DNA of 64,000 nucleotides, taken from assembly GCA_905250125.1 (NCBI GenBank), contig CAJNOL010000136.1, positions 1 to 64,000 on the forward strand. The letters run 5' to 3'. The notes beneath the pieces are model-generated. The model made no database searches. It had not been told where the DNA came from and saw only the letters and a program-made list of their open reading frames with translations. Of the stretch, positions 26,713-46,882 are shown piece after piece. A program made the translations under genes and the position numbers. The DNA is from Rotaria sordida. Its lineage: Eukaryota > Rotifera > Eurotatoria > Philodinida > Philodinidae. Every line of letters begins with the position of its first letter. Position 1 is the stretch's first letter.

Positions 26713-28606
26713 ATGGCAATAAATGCAAACAGTAATTTATTACGTAAGTTGACATATGTATAACATATGCATAATATTTGTTTGTTTCTTTTTTTAAATT
26801 TTAGTTGGCGCTGGTCATTATCAACCTCATTCTCATTATCAAAAAATTTTATCTGATCCTGTACCACATAGTATCGACAATCGTCATTCAGATGATCATC
26901 AATCATCGTCTCATCAATCACTTCACACAATATTTTCCTCAGAAACACCATCAATATCAATATCATATCCACGTTTTCAAGAATCTTCTACAAATCAAGT
27001 TTCATCTTCTACTCCTCCTCTTTCTTCTACTGAACAAAGATCATTATCAACACGTCAAAATACACCACTTGATAATAGTCTATGTTTTATAGATAAGCTT
27101 TGTTCACGTGAATTATCAGTTTCTAGAACTTTTATACACGATGAAAATATATCTGTTGTTACCAGTAAATCATCGAATGAATGTAAAATTTCAACAGGAA
27201 GAAAGGCAACGATATTGAAAACTAATGAAAATGAAAATGAAAATTATTTATTAAAAAAAACACCAATTGAAATTCGTGTTCGATGTATTTATTCACGTGT
27301 TGGAGAAATTGATACACTTAATGAACGATATACAGCTGAAATTTTTTTTGAAGCTTCATGGTATGATGAAGATCATAAAATTGGAACAAAATATGATCCT
27401 CAAATGGGTCATTTTAATCCTCAATTAATTGTTCTTAATCATCTTGGAGATTCTTTAAAACATGACGTTAGTAAAATATTAATTAAAAATAAATAAATAA
27501 AATTTTTTTTTTGTTCTTGTTTAAGAAATGGTATTCAGTAAATAAAACTGATCAAGATAATATTATTGAAATAACTGAACATCAGAAAATACGTGGTGTA
27601 TTTTGGGAACGTATGGAATTAAATCATTTTCCATATGATGTACAAGAATTATCTTTATCAATAACAACACCATTAACAACTAATGATATCTATTTTATAG
27701 AACATAAACAAAAACTATCTGGTGTTAATCGTATGATATTTCGTGATCAACAATCATGGCATTTATATGAACATGTTGAATTTACATATGAACAACATCG
27801 TGAAGAATATTCTTTAAACTATAATCAAATACATCCTGTTGTTGTTTGTACATGTCATGTTGGGCGAAAATGTGGTTATTATATTTGGTAAATATAATGC
27901 TTTTGTTTTATTTATCAAGATAAGAAAATATTTGTTGATTGTTATCTTTTTGTTTTTATAAAAAAAACAATAGGAATGCATATTTTTTGATTTTTTTAAT
28001 AACATCAGCAGCTCTTTCTACATTTGCAATTCCACCATCAAATACTCAAGGTCGTCTACAAATAACATGTACTCTTCTATTAACATCTGTAACATTTCGT
28101 TGGGTTGTTAATAAATCACTTCCGTAAGTTTATAACCAAAGAAAAAAAAAATTTTTTTTTCATAATTTATTTTTTGTTTTTTTTTAAGAACAATATCATA
28201 TTTAACAGCATTAGATAGTAAGAATATAATATATATTCATTTCTATAGAATTATTCTTTGAATTTCTTTTTTAGTTTATGCTATATCATCTATTGTTGCT
28301 TTATGTATTATAAATGTCTTTCATGGTATAATTAGTTATTTTTATTATAATCAAATATATTTAACTGCATCACAATCATCAATTACAACTAATGACATTC
28401 ATCATTCACTATATCCAGAATATTCTCTTTGTCGTTTAGATCGTTATGCATTTTTCATATTTTGTTCTTTATTTTGTCTTTATCAAATATTAATTCTTTT
28501 TTGTACAATGTGGATACCTTATCAACGACGACGTGCTATGAGTCGTAAAGACGAAAGAATTAGAACACAATTAACTAATACAACAACATTAGAAATGACA
28601 AAATAA
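26713..28606 (+). CDS. Pentameric ligand-gated ion channel subunit lacking the Cys-loop cysteines
   Basis: Exons 26713-26743, 26805-27466, 27526-27887, 27974-28123, 28189-28217 and 28275-28606 join in phase to 521 residues. The extracellular ligand-binding part shows 'YTAEIFFEASWYDE' and 'RMELNHFPYDVQEL', the region that in classical receptors carries the first Cys-loop cysteine; no cysteine pair is present. Membrane segments follow: M1 about residues 350-370, M2 'LQITCTLLLTSVTFRW', the M2-M3 linker 'LPTISYLTALD', M3, and M4 near the C-terminus ('FIFCSLFCLYQILILF'). This places it in the Cys-less clade known from prokaryotes and scattered eukaryotes. The first 145 residues are Ser/Thr/His-rich and look disordered, and no signal peptide is visible, so the true start or membrane insertion route is uncertain. 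The M3-M4 loop is short. AATAAA at 28658. The ligand and ion selectivity are unknown. Confidence 0.85.
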
Positions 28607-31600
28607 AAATTTGAAATGAAATTTTATTTATTTTTAAAGAAAGATATAAATATTCACAATAAATAAACACAAGTCAATGTGGATAAAACTCATCTTTTTT
28701 AAAAATGCGTATTCTTATTTTATATTTCATAGATTATCTAGCAGTTACCATAGCTGACCATATAAGAGCTAAATATTCATCGTTGTATTTGAATGTTGAG
28801 CGGAACCTGAAGCCTTTCTTGGACAACGTAGAATATTACTCACTTCTCTCAGTTCAGACAGAAATCTACAAAAAAAAAGTCGATAAATTCTCGTCCGACA
28901 GAATACGGAAAGTACATGAGAGACTGAAATTTCACTTGATATATAGTACTTATCTTATACAATGATCCAGCTTCTTGAAATTTCTTTGCTATTCAATCAA
29001 TTTCAAACTAGCTTGGTCAACTATTATTATCAAGTTCGTATTAAAAATATGGCAAACATTAGTAATCATCAATGCCTACTGTATTTGTAGAATAACATAT
29101 CCAAAACTTCGTAGAATACTATTGTCATCCTATGTTCTTCTCATACTCACAGGACTGTTTGTAAATTATCTTCTTTTTCTGAAAGTCAACGTTTATATTT
29201 ATTACATTCTTATTTCACCTATCTTAAACAAGTTTTTCAATCTTATCACTAGTTGGATATTTTTCTTCATGTTCACATGCAACGAGACTTCTCTCAACTA
29301 ATCCTAAGCATACATGGAAATGAATTGCTGACTGGTGATCATAGAGTTCATGGACTTTATGGACTTTATCGATCTAAATGATTCACTAACCTTGAAACAA
29401 TCTTGCAAAAAAAATTTGTCCTTCTATAAAGAGAATCATTATTCAAAAACGATTGCTCAGATCTCAATAAATGAAATAGAATAGCTGAGAGTATACCTTG
29501 ACACTACATATATTTTGTACTATTGATACATTAAAATCAATGTTCTTAATGTGATGCTTCACAAAGTATTTATGTAGTCTTTCGTGAGTTTTTTCCTTTT
29601 TTTTTATTTTACTCTCTTGACGTACGCATCAAAGTTGTTATTTTTGTGTAGTGACGATTTCAAGCATGAAAACTCAGAAAATACTCGTTCAAACGCTAGA
29701 TGAACGCATTGCGATCGAACCTGTACCATTTTTTTCCCAATCTTCTCGAGAACATCATTTCGTTTGCCTATAAATAGCCCTCCAAAGGATGTACTTATGC
29801 TTGTAGGTGGATGAGCCTGTTCCCTTCACTCATGTCCACAAATATATAAGCAGAAGCAGAGAAAAAACTTCCAGACATCATAAAAGAAAGTAAAATGTGA
29901 CATAATGTATGAGACTATGTTGCCATGAATTTCATTTCTTTCTCATTCTTTCATTTTCTTCTGACACTACCGATAACACTAGATTTTAGAAAAAGCAATA
30001 AAGCACCTAAGTGACATGAAATTAAGTATTCTTCCTTCAAATCATCCTGATTTGGCTACTTCTTACAACAATATTGGTTTGGTGTATTTAAGCATGATAA
30101 GAGAACCAATACATGTCCAAATGGTAGATTTATACTGTAAATAAAAGACTTTCACGATATAGTTTGTGTTTCAATATTGAGTTTCTTTGTGTCAAATATG
30201 GAACCATTTGATAGCCTGATAAGAAAAGGAAAAGAAGATAAGAAGATTCTCTGATTCATTCAATGAATTATTCTTTCTGATCCAATGTAAAAATAATTCA
30301 TCACATGAAGAAAAGAAAAAAAAAAAGAGAATGCTTATCGATTGAATGATTAGTTTCTACATATAGTTGAATCACTATTACATTTGAAACAGAAACAATA
30401 ATTCAACTATGGATAGAAATTGTTCATCCAATTAAAGAGAGAGAAGAATCATGGTTGAATACATTGAAAACAATGACTTTATTTACAATTGAAAAACATA
30501 ATTCCTCTTTTTTTTGCTTTGTTGGAGAAGAAATTCACAATTGAGTGGTTTGTTTATTCATATGTAGATGAATATGCTTATCAGTTACTTATTTAACGTG
30601 AGAGAAAAAAAGAAAAAGCTATTAAGAAATGAAAAGGAAAAATATTAATGCAGTAGTATATTGACATGAAATGAATAATGAATGGACGAAGCAAGTGACT
30701 ACGATCATTTTAAATGATTTCAAATTGTTTGTTGTGTGTCGTTCATTTGAATAGTATCTGTTTGGGAAATAAGTTCGAATTCAAAAAATTGATGCATCAA
30801 TTTATTTAACAATGAACATCGTTCAGAAAAGTGTAAAAGAATAAGCATATTGATTCGTATATTTTTCTATGATCAACATTTTAGAACATCAAAATTCTAT
30901 TTCAATATTTTCTTCTGTCATTGAAATTTCTTTTCGAATAGAAGTGAAACTTCATCATTTTTCCTTTTCTTTGTACTACCTATAGAAAAAGTCAAATATG
31001 ACTTTTTATTTTCGATAAAAACTCTAATGCTCTTTATAAACAATATTCCGAATAGGCTATGCAAAACAAGTAAATAAATGAAAATTCAATAGAAAACAAA
31101 AAGAACAATTTTCAAATATGTTTATTGTAACTAACTCGTACGTCATCGAGATTTGCACTATGTGAAACTTTGGATCATGTTGTATACAAATTGACTTTGA
31201 AATGAAGCGAAAGTTTACGAGTATCATCTAATCAAAATAACTTGGTTAATTTCTAACGTCGTGTTTTAAAAAAAGAATCCTGTTTTTTTCAAAACTTGCT
31301 AATTGTTTCTTCAAGTAAATTTCGTTTGAATTCAGCTTTAAATAATTATTTAACAATAGAAGCATCTCAAATGTATCTCAGAGATGCTACCTATAATTCA
31401 TACATTTCTCAAGTCAAGTATGAAGTAAAAACAGTAGGCATTTAGATTTCTTAACGAAGTTGTTGCTGTTTAAAATGTTCTAATCACATTTGTTACTAGT
31501 CTAGGTAATTTTTATGCAGTCAATAGTTTCTCGAATACTGAAAAATTTTGTATCTTTGATTTCGTTCTTATTAATATTACGTTACTTATTTTTGCTCTTT

Positions 31601-33308
31601 TGAAAGTCTACCCATGTGATTCGAACCGGAGAAGTGAATATTTTTAAAGTCTGTTAAAACTGAAAGAATTGAGCCGATTTCGACGCACTTTCATAATGTT
31701 GATGCACCTGAACCACCTGTAATAGCCACAGAGTCCAAATCGAGTCCAGTTATTAGATAAGTTTTTTATTATAGATGACGCTGCAAAAATCTTTATAAGT
31801 AAAATATACTCTGCAATTGTTTTCTTCTCAATTAATTTTAAAATTCTTTCTAATAATAAATTCGTCATCCAGTATTTAAACTGACTAAATTTGCGAAACT
31901 TGTTCTGTGTACACCAATATAGTACCATTGAAACAGTTTGTTTTGACTCCTTCTTATTATTCTTTTAGATGGCAACTTAAAATTATCTATGAAATGTTTC
32001 ATATATATTTTTCTTACTTGACAAATATGTGAAATTTCTTTAATGAGGCTAAAAATATAATTTGACAGTAGTATTTGTTTACGTGATTCGTATGAGAAAA
32101 AAAAATTTTGAATAAACTTCTACCACTAACCGAAAAATCATCGCATTCGAGCGAACCGAAGTGGAGATATTTAAATTTCTTATCGTAGTACTATTTATTA
32201 TTCATCTTGTATATGTGGACGCATTTTTCATAAGCGTTTGTCATTCTTTATGAGTTCAAACATTTATCTTAATTAAAATGTTCTTTTCCGTGTAACATCT
32301 CACGGCAAAACTTGAGTATCCTAGTTTCTTTTTTTGGGATTTTGTCCATAAATTGTATAAATGTGATCACTATTGTAAGTGATTACATCAGACAAAGATA
32401 ATATTTGGTATTATATTAGTTCTGAATATTTCCTAGGTGATAACAAAGTTAAGGCTGTTATAAGCATCCATTGTTTTTTTAAACAATCTTTAAAAATTTA
32501 TCAATAACACTAATTGTATAAAACTGCAGAAGTCAATTAATCCGTTCAGGACTTTGTAGTTTGCTAATTAACAGATGGGTCGAAAGTTTTGGGACAAAAT
32601 ATTTGTTTATTTTTTTGTTTCCTTGAACGTATTTCCAAGGTGTCAAAAACTATGAGTTAAGATCAAAATCTTGTGCTCGCTTTGAATATGGAATCAGAAA
32701 TATGATGCCCATTTTTGTTTGAGAATAGTGAAGGAATTTTTTAAAAGCTCTAAAAAATCACATTGACTGGTGGATCAATAAGTTCTTTTTCGAAGGTACC
32801 AAAAAATATTGGAATCAATTGTTTTGTTGAGCGGACACTTTTATACAAAATTTTACATCGAACTAAGCTATGACTTTTACTTCAGTAAAACTATAGACAC
32901 TTTGACAAGAGCTCCTTTCTATACAAAACGTCTTTTGGTTAAAAAATCGATTTTTCAAAAATGAGAACTTAAGAAAAACGAAAAATTGAAGTGATTTGTA
33001 GGAAAATTCTGGTCATAATCCGTAGCTTTGATTCATCAGAAACATTTTCCAGGTAGTCAAAAATAAACAAATATTTTATCTCAAAGCTTTTGGCCCATCC
33101 GTTATTAGCCACAGAATTGCTATGACATAATAAATATTCAGTCTATACTATATATTTTATTTTTTTGTTTTAAAAAAATATTCGTATATGTGTAAAATAG
33201 GAAAATATTGAACACATACAAATCTATGGATACATGACACAAATAAAAGAATATAGGAAGCGCATCCATACTAAAAACATTCTTTAATGAAGTTTCATAT
33301 TTATTTCA
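28607..33308. other. 4.7 kb intergenic region between the channel gene and NALCN
   Basis: 3' ends of two convergent genes lie at its borders. The interior is AT-rich; ORFs at 28705-28965, 28975-29301 and 31644-31928 resemble no family. An inverted-repeat element occupies 32563-33109. Nothing else is recognised. Confidence 0.5.
32563..33109. mobile_element. ~550 bp inverted-repeat element, possibly Tc1/mariner-like
   Basis: The ends are inverted copies over about 45 bp: TTAACAGATGGGTCGAAAGT...AAAATATTTGTTTATTTTT at the left and its diverged complement at the right. The 'GGGNCAAAAGTTTTGGGACA' type of terminus and flanking TA/TTA are reminiscent of Tc1/mariner ends; that assignment is inferred. 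The interior has no transposase. Confidence 0.65.
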
Positions 33309-40439
<7,131 letters not shown>

Positions 40440-40915
40440 TCTATCTTTTCTATGTTATTTGTCTAAAAGAATGATAAAAAAAAATTCGGTTGAGTGATGA
40501 TGAGTAAGATATACAAAACGATAGACAGAAACAACCAGCAAAAAAAAAGATTACACACGTTCCAATGTAGCCATCCAACTAATATATACATATGTAGATA
40601 AATGTGTCATGAGAAGAGAGACATTGCAACTTCTGTTTTAATCATGTTTGCCTATCCTTAGAATAATGTTCGTCAAGCGTTAAACGAATATCCACTGCAT
40701 ATAAAATCTCATGTTTCTTAAGTCGAGTGGCACATGCTGTCGTTATAGTTTGACAGCCATAAAAGACGAAGATGACATCTTCTTTTCGCCTCACTCACTG
40801 CTTCTTATTCACTATCTATCTACTTCTTTGAAAATAACAAATGTTATGTGGCTAGATAGTTTTAGCTTCCATCGTTGATTGACTTTTCTCTCGTTTTTCA
40901 CTATCTCCTTTTTTT

Positions 40916-40920
<5 letters not shown>

Positions 40921-40948
<28 letters not shown>
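40921..40948. repeat. (CT)n microsatellite
   Basis: Fourteen uninterrupted CT units followed by TTTC-type repeats, upstream of NALCN. Confidence 0.95.
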
Positions 40949-40954
<6 letters not shown>

Positions 40955-41514
40955 CTTTCCCATGAGTCTATTCTTGTGGGACATTTATATTTCACGGAAT
41001 GATGTATGCAAGTATACGAGAGAGAATTCGAAATTAAATCTTCATAAATTGGATGACAGGAAACGACGTGCCTCAATATAGAATAATACATATGGCGTAC
41101 AAGTATAGTATAATCTAAAAGAGTATGATTAATATCCATAGGTTCATCATTGCTGAAGGTAGCAAAAGAAAAAAACAACATTTGACATCCATCATTTTTT
41201 CTATCCTTCGTATGTCTACAATGTTTGCGTGCTCGCTTTCATTACCATTTTGAAATATACATATAAAAGAACATATGAATCAACTACAATAAAATTATAA
41301 GTCACAATAGTCTTGCTTCATTTTTCTTCGTCTCACAAACGATACGTGCTAATGCTTTCTTTTTTTCTTTGTTTGATTGTTCTATAATTGCTGTTGTTAT
41401 TCGCTCTTTTTACGCCTATCAAGAAATAAAAGAAATGTGTAAAAAAAAAAAGATTAAGGTAGCAACAACGGCTAGAAGGTTGTTACTTCATGCAAATAAT
41501 TAATAAGCATATAT

Positions 41515-41546
41515 AAATATCTATATATATATCTATATATATATAT
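41515..41546. repeat. (TA)n-rich tract
   Basis: TA dinucleotides interrupted by CTATA, upstream of NALCN. Confidence 0.8.
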
Positions 41547-41857
41547 AAAAGACAAAACGACGATAGTGAACGTCTTATGAAAAGAAAAAAGAAGAGATAG
41601 GCAAGAAAAAAAAAAGTGTTAATTTTGCTTACTATTTCTCTTTACTTTCTACTATCCGAAGCATGTTACTCGCTTAAAATACGAAGAAAAAACTATTGAT
41701 GAACGACCAACACATACACATCCATAATACAAAGTAGCAACTATCATTCTATCGTTATTTTTATGCGTTCGTGATGCTACTTGTAGATGCATTACAACCA
41801 CAAGAGATACGTGTGAACGTGCGTGCACATAACAGAAAACACAATAAAACTAACCAG

Positions 41858-41877
41858 TCTCTCTCTCTCTCTCTCTA
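41858..41877. repeat. (TC)n microsatellite
   Basis: Ten TC units in the NALCN/MYND upstream region. Confidence 0.9.
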
Positions 41878-42057
41878 TAGCACTATTGGTGATGGCAATT
41901 ATGTGACGATAGCATTGGAAGAACAGCGAGAACGATAAAGATTGTATTCAAAGAGAAGTAGCAAAAGCTGTATGAAGACATGGAGACACAAAGCAGAAAA
42001 TCTATCTGTCTCTCGTGGCACAACATCTATATGGATCTAAAAGATGGATAGAGGGGA

Positions 42058-42070
42058 GGGGGGGGGGGGG
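42058..42070. repeat. Poly-G tract
   Basis: A run of 13 G, the only long G homopolymer in this very AT-rich window. Confidence 0.9.
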
Positions 42071-43135
42071 AGAACAGCAGCATATAGTCGTTGTTTGATG
42101 CGACAGAGTACAATCTTTTTTTTTTGTTTCAATAACTAGTGCCAAGGCTAGTTCCTGTTGAGCTCGCTGTCGGTTCGTCATCTTCTTTTCTGTCACTATT
42201 ATATAAAACATTAATCCTGGCTGAAATAGTATATGATTGTGCGTCAATAAATTGAACTATGCATGCTATTAGCGGTTGCCTACTGTCTATATTATTCGTT
42301 CTTTTCTTTTTTTTTGTAATATATAAATATAATGAGAGAGTTGCAGGAAGTGAATGCTACAATCGACATATTAATAATAGGTATATACCCGATAGTCATT
42401 CAATAATATTTATAAAATAATATTTTTCAACTCAATTTATGAAAATTTTAATATTGAGAAACTTTCTTTCTAACGTTTTTTTTTTCTTGTATATATTATT
42501 CATTTGTTCTATTGCTCAACAAAACCATCAATGTTGAAAAACTACGGTGTCAACAATTAATGATCACGAAAGCAAAAAAAGAGAAGGAAATATACATTGA
42601 TCACTTTCCTTTTGTTAGTGACAGCAACTAAAAGAAACAAAAGCTAAACATGACAAAAAAAGAACAAAAAAAAAAGGGGTAATTCTTTAAGCCTGCTTAA
42701 TACTACATCGATCAGAATGTGTCTGAGATTACATTGCTTATATAAAGAATGAATGAATGAATAAATGTAGACAATCATCAGTGTTTTGATTATCTTCATC
42801 TGAAACGAAGTCTATCAACGTTAATTACCGTGGAAAATAATGAAGAAAACTATTTTTGATATATTCTAGTGCCCTCTACGTTTTTTTGTAACTGATGACT
42901 GAATTGAATGTCAAATGAAAAAGAACGAATATATATAAAGCATACATAAATGAAGATCATTTTTTCAGATGAATAGAAAAAAAAAGAAATTGATCAGTCC
43001 GATATGAAGAGATATATATAATATAGTCATTATTGATTAAATTTAAACTATCTTTTCTTTTTATCTATATCCAATGATCAAAATAATTAAAAGATTCTAT
43101 ACTTATTCTAGGGTTTGTATATATTATATAGAAGA

Positions 43136-45607
43136 ATGCGATGTATAGCTGCCAACCGATCTGTTCTTACAGTACTCGATCAAAATGCTACACTTTCTGA
43201 TAGTAATGATTATAATAAAACAGCGACGACAACTGATATTCAATGTATGGATATAATTCAATTTGCTGATGGTTGGTATTCATATCCTGATTTGAATACA
43301 TTTAACAGTGATTTACTTCTTGATACACTTACAATTCGAGTAAATATTTATCTTTTTTTTCCCCCTTTCTTTAATCATTTATTGTTTACTTTAGCATATC
43401 AAATCATCAAAAGCCATATCTCCTTGGAATGTTAAAGCAGATAATCCTACTATTATTCCATTAACCGAAATTGGTATATGATTTATTGATGAATTGTATT
43501 TTTTTTTTCTATTTTCAATTATGATTTCTATATAGCAACGCGTCAACTTGAAGCACTCTTCAATTTATCCCAATTACTTTTCGGTTTAGCTCGAGCAGAA
43601 CAATCGAATTATACATTTCGAGATTTACAATTAGGTCAACATCCAAAACGATTTCATGAAGCTGGATTCAATAAATTTCGTAAGAATTGATAATATCATA
43701 ATTGATTTATATTATGAATGAATGATTATCTATTTAGCAAATAATAATAGGCCAATTGATTTCTTTGCTATTTTTCAACTTGTTGTCAATGATATTCTCA
43801 AATCCGGTGCTATTGATGTTGTTTTTATGATGTATAAAGTAAATTTTGTTATGCTTTTTTTTTTTATTTTATTAATTTATATTTTATTTAAGGATCCTCG
43901 TATTCGATGTGTTAAACAAAAATGTCTTGATTTATTAAGTAATGTTGCAACTATACCTGAAGTTGCACGTATTATTCTTGATCGTTATTGTGATTTTCTT
44001 ATTCAATTAATACAAGGTATTCGTGATGGACATTTAATTGAAGAAAAGGTTCCATCATTATCTGTTCTTTTACGTTTATGTAAAGTAATTGTCGATAAGA
44101 ATTTAATTGAATTATATCAACATTTAATTGATATGCAATTTATTGATATTGTTATTGATCTATTTGATAATAATGAATATAAATATGTTGATTGTGTTGT
44201 TTATTTTATTAAATTTGAATCACTTGCACTGCAATGTCTTAATATAATATTACAATGTGCTGAACATGTTGATATGTGGTCAGAAAGTATGTAACATTGA
44301 AGACAAAAAGAAAAAGACACAAACTGATAGTACAATCTTTGTGAGATTAAAATTTGAAATACAACATAACTGCTGTTGCTAATCACAGGAAGATTGTTTT
44401 TTTTATTCTATCTATTTTGGAGCACATTTCTTCGCCATCTTTTTACTTAGTCCTTCAGAACTGCAATAAAGAAATAGTTTATATATTATAATGAAACGTT
44501 ATTGATATACAGTCTTTGATTGTATATCAACAACGTCTGTCGCAATTTGTGGAGAGTGCAAATTTTTACGTAATATACTTCAATACTCCTTTTAGATCGT
44601 ATTTCATAAAACTATCATATAATATTGATTATTTAATATTTAGAAGCACAAATTCGTTTAGTAAATTATTGTTGTACATTATTACATAAATCTGTATTAG
44701 ATAATGAACATAAATATCATCATAAAAAACGAATTGAATTAAATCATCTTATTTATGCTGAACAACATTCAATTATTCATTCATTAAGTTATGCAATATT
44801 AACATTTTTAAGTGTTGTTCGATGTCGAAAAGAAATAGGAACATTTTATCGTGAAAATGAACATTTTAGAGAATTACTTAGTGCAATGAGACATAAATAT
44901 GGACCTCGAAGTGAATTTATGTCACGCGATCCATCAATATCTAATACACTTAATCAAATTGCTAGTATTCTTTTTGATCGACATCAACGAAAGAAAAAAC
45001 GACATCATTATTATAATTATCAACAAAAATTCGAAGGATATATGAAACAAAATCCATATGATCAATGTCAAGATGAAGAAGAAGAAGAAGAAGAAGAAGA
45101 AGAAAATCGACAATATCGTAGATGTTCAAATTCTTTATGTCAAATGATTGAAAATGATGTAAGTTGTTTAAAATGTTAATTTTTTTCTAATACAAAAAAA
45201 ACTCTTTTCTTTTAATTTTCAAGCAAGTAAAATTTCAAAATTGTCCTCATTGTCATAAGTTATCATATTGCAGTCAATATTGTCGTGAAGTTCATTGGAC
45301 ACTTAATCATAATTCATCATGTCGATCTATTAATCATAATGGAAAGAAAGATGATTCAACTATCTTATGTATGATTAATCGATGTTCTGAAACATTACCA
45401 ACACCATATCAAGAAAATAATACATTGTCGATATTTCACAAATCGATATTCGAAACCTTACCCATACAGATGTCACAACCAGTTATTGAATCAACAGCTG
45501 AGATTACAAATGAACTTTGTTATCCATCTTCATCATCCACAACTACCAAAAAGAAGTCGTTTAAAACTTTATTATCACTTCTTCGTTTTGGCAGTAAACG
45601 ACGATAA
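43136..45607 (+). CDS. ARM-like helical protein with C-terminal MYND zinc finger, unidentified family
   Basis: Seven exons join in phase to 606 residues: 43136-43339, 43395-43473, 43536-43679, 43738-43838, 43893-44286, 44644-45158, 45224-45607. Residues about 160-400 are helical with Leu/Ile periodicity typical of ARM/HEAT repeats ('RCVKQKCLDLLSNVATIPEV'). An acidic run of glutamates (codons near 45074-45103) follows. The MYND finger begins 'CSNSLC' and continues in the last exon with 'CPHCHKLSYCSQYCREVHW' and a final 'HNSSC', giving the expected Cys/His set for two zincs; MYND domains bind proline-rich partners. The intron at 44287-44643 contains a dispersed repeat. I do not recognise an orthologue. 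Start chosen as the first in-frame ATG after a plausible splice acceptor; an upstream non-ATG extension is short. Confidence 0.8.
44325..44615 (+). repeat. Dispersed ~300 bp repeat, copy C (MYND gene intron)
   Basis: Closest to copy A: AACTGCTGTTGCTAATCACA, ATTCTATCTATTTTGGAGCA, TATTGATATACAGTCTTTG and TTTTAGATCGTATTTCATAA occur in the same order and orientation as at 10250 and 14775. Confidence 0.8.
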
Positions 45608-46318
45608 ATAAAAAAAAAAACTAAAACGTGTCTCTTAATTGTTATTTTTAGTAATCTCTCTGCATGATTACATTTTTTTTTGGTTCTATATGAATAGTAT
45701 CTATTTGTTGATTGTCAAATACACATTGTCTTATTATTTGTTTGTGTTTATTAGAAAAAATAAAATGATTTATAGAAAATATTTTCTTTTTGTATGTATA
45801 ACAAGCACAGGAATCATAGAAAGATAGATTTTATAGAAAAATTTTTTTGTTTGGTATTAAGAAATTATCGCTTCTAAGTTGACTATTTACAAAGTAGGAA
45901 GAAGTATTATGCCAAAATGTTAAATAAATATATTTGAATGATTGATCAGTAAAATATTTCAATGATCAGTTATTAATTAATTAGATGCGTAAATAAATTT
46001 GAGAATCGGTGAATATAATTAGTTAACAGTAAATTAAATTAAAAGATGTGTAAAGAAATTGAAATATGTTATAGTGGGAATTCCTTTTTTTTGTTCTTTC
46101 GTTATAATCAAATAATGTGTTAGGGATAGATGAAAAGAAAGGTTGATAATCGTGTATATCAAATAGAATATAAGTATATTGCAAAAGAAATAATCAAAAA
46201 ATATATTAAAATGCTTGAATTTTCCAATTCTATAGTAGTATTCAGATTAGCATCAACAATATTTATGAAAAAATGAAATATGAACAGCAAACAAAACTAA
46301 TATAATAACGCTCTAGAA

Positions 46319-46882
46319 GCAATCAACAGAACAATCAAAGATGATGGAACATTCAGAGAGTGTCACATTCTATCAAGATTTTTGACAATAGCTTCAAATA
46401 TTATCAATAATTGGTCCATTGAATGAGATGTCACATCAATCAATGGAAAAATGTTTGCTATTCAACCAACAATATCTTTAGAATTATGAACTTTATCTTA
46501 TCAATGGGCTAAATCAACAAAATATATAATTTGTATTTCCAATGATTCTTCAAAAACATATTATATACCAGCTCGCAATTTACAATCAATATCTGAACCC
46601 AGTTTAAATAAATATAAAAATAAAATATGGTCAACATTTCATCGATTTCACAAAATCATTTGATATTTGGTGTATGAAAATGGATTAATGGCTCAGATTG
46701 GAAGAAATCAAAATACAACTGTCTAGGGCATATTTAAGAATTACATATGCAAGCACATTGTTGGTATAGCTATTTGTTTAAAATATTGCAAACCATCATC
46801 ATCAGCAAAAACACTTTTCATTGGTGAGAAAAGAAAAAGAGGTAGACCAACTAAGGCTAGACCTACTTTTCTAGTACAATAG
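46319..46882 (+). pseudogene. Decayed SWIM-finger (MULE-type) transposase remnant
   Basis: One frame can be followed for 187 codons with four in-frame stops and at least one frame switch near 46650-46735. Recognisable pieces: 'FRECHILSRFLTIASNIINNW', read in parts, 'TKYIICISND', 'SKTYYIPARNL', 'YKNKIW', and 'NYICKHIVGIA' with a basic AT-hook-like 'KRKRGRP' after it. The CKH is the second half of a SWIM zinc finger; the first half has changed from CxC to a form with only one cysteine. This pattern is typical of Mutator-like transposases common in bdelloid genomes. Clearly non-functional. Family call is from motif recall and needs a profile search. Confidence 0.7.

Larger units (their letters stand above)
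40440..43135. promoter_or_regulatory. Shared upstream region of divergent NALCN and MYND-finger genes
   Basis: 2.7 kb between two divergently transcribed starts. Rich in low-complexity tracts: (CT)n, (TA)n, a poly-G run, and many A/T runs. A CGTAGAGGGCACTAG motif occurs on the minus strand at 42866-42880. A TTCTAG-like site precedes the MYND gene's start by about 25 bp. No ORF here resembles a protein family; those seen arise from simple repeats. Promoter function is inferred from position only. Confidence 0.5.

Noticed and set aside
27467..27475. Alternative donor GTAAAA at 27471 in the ligand-gated channel
   Set aside because: It would shift the next exon into a frame that stops within a few codons; GTTAGT at 27467 keeps phase 0.
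28705..29301. Two consecutive hydrophobic ORFs after the channel gene
   Set aside because: No splice structure or family motif; AT-rich DNA readily yields such Ile/Leu/Phe-rich frames.
31644..31928. 94-codon minus-strand ORF in the NALCN flank
   Set aside because: No recognisable motif, no exon signals, isolated in intergenic DNA.
40875..41181. ORFs on both strands rich in Ser/Leu or Arg/Glu
   Set aside because: Produced by the (CT)n/(GA)n repeat at 40921-40948.
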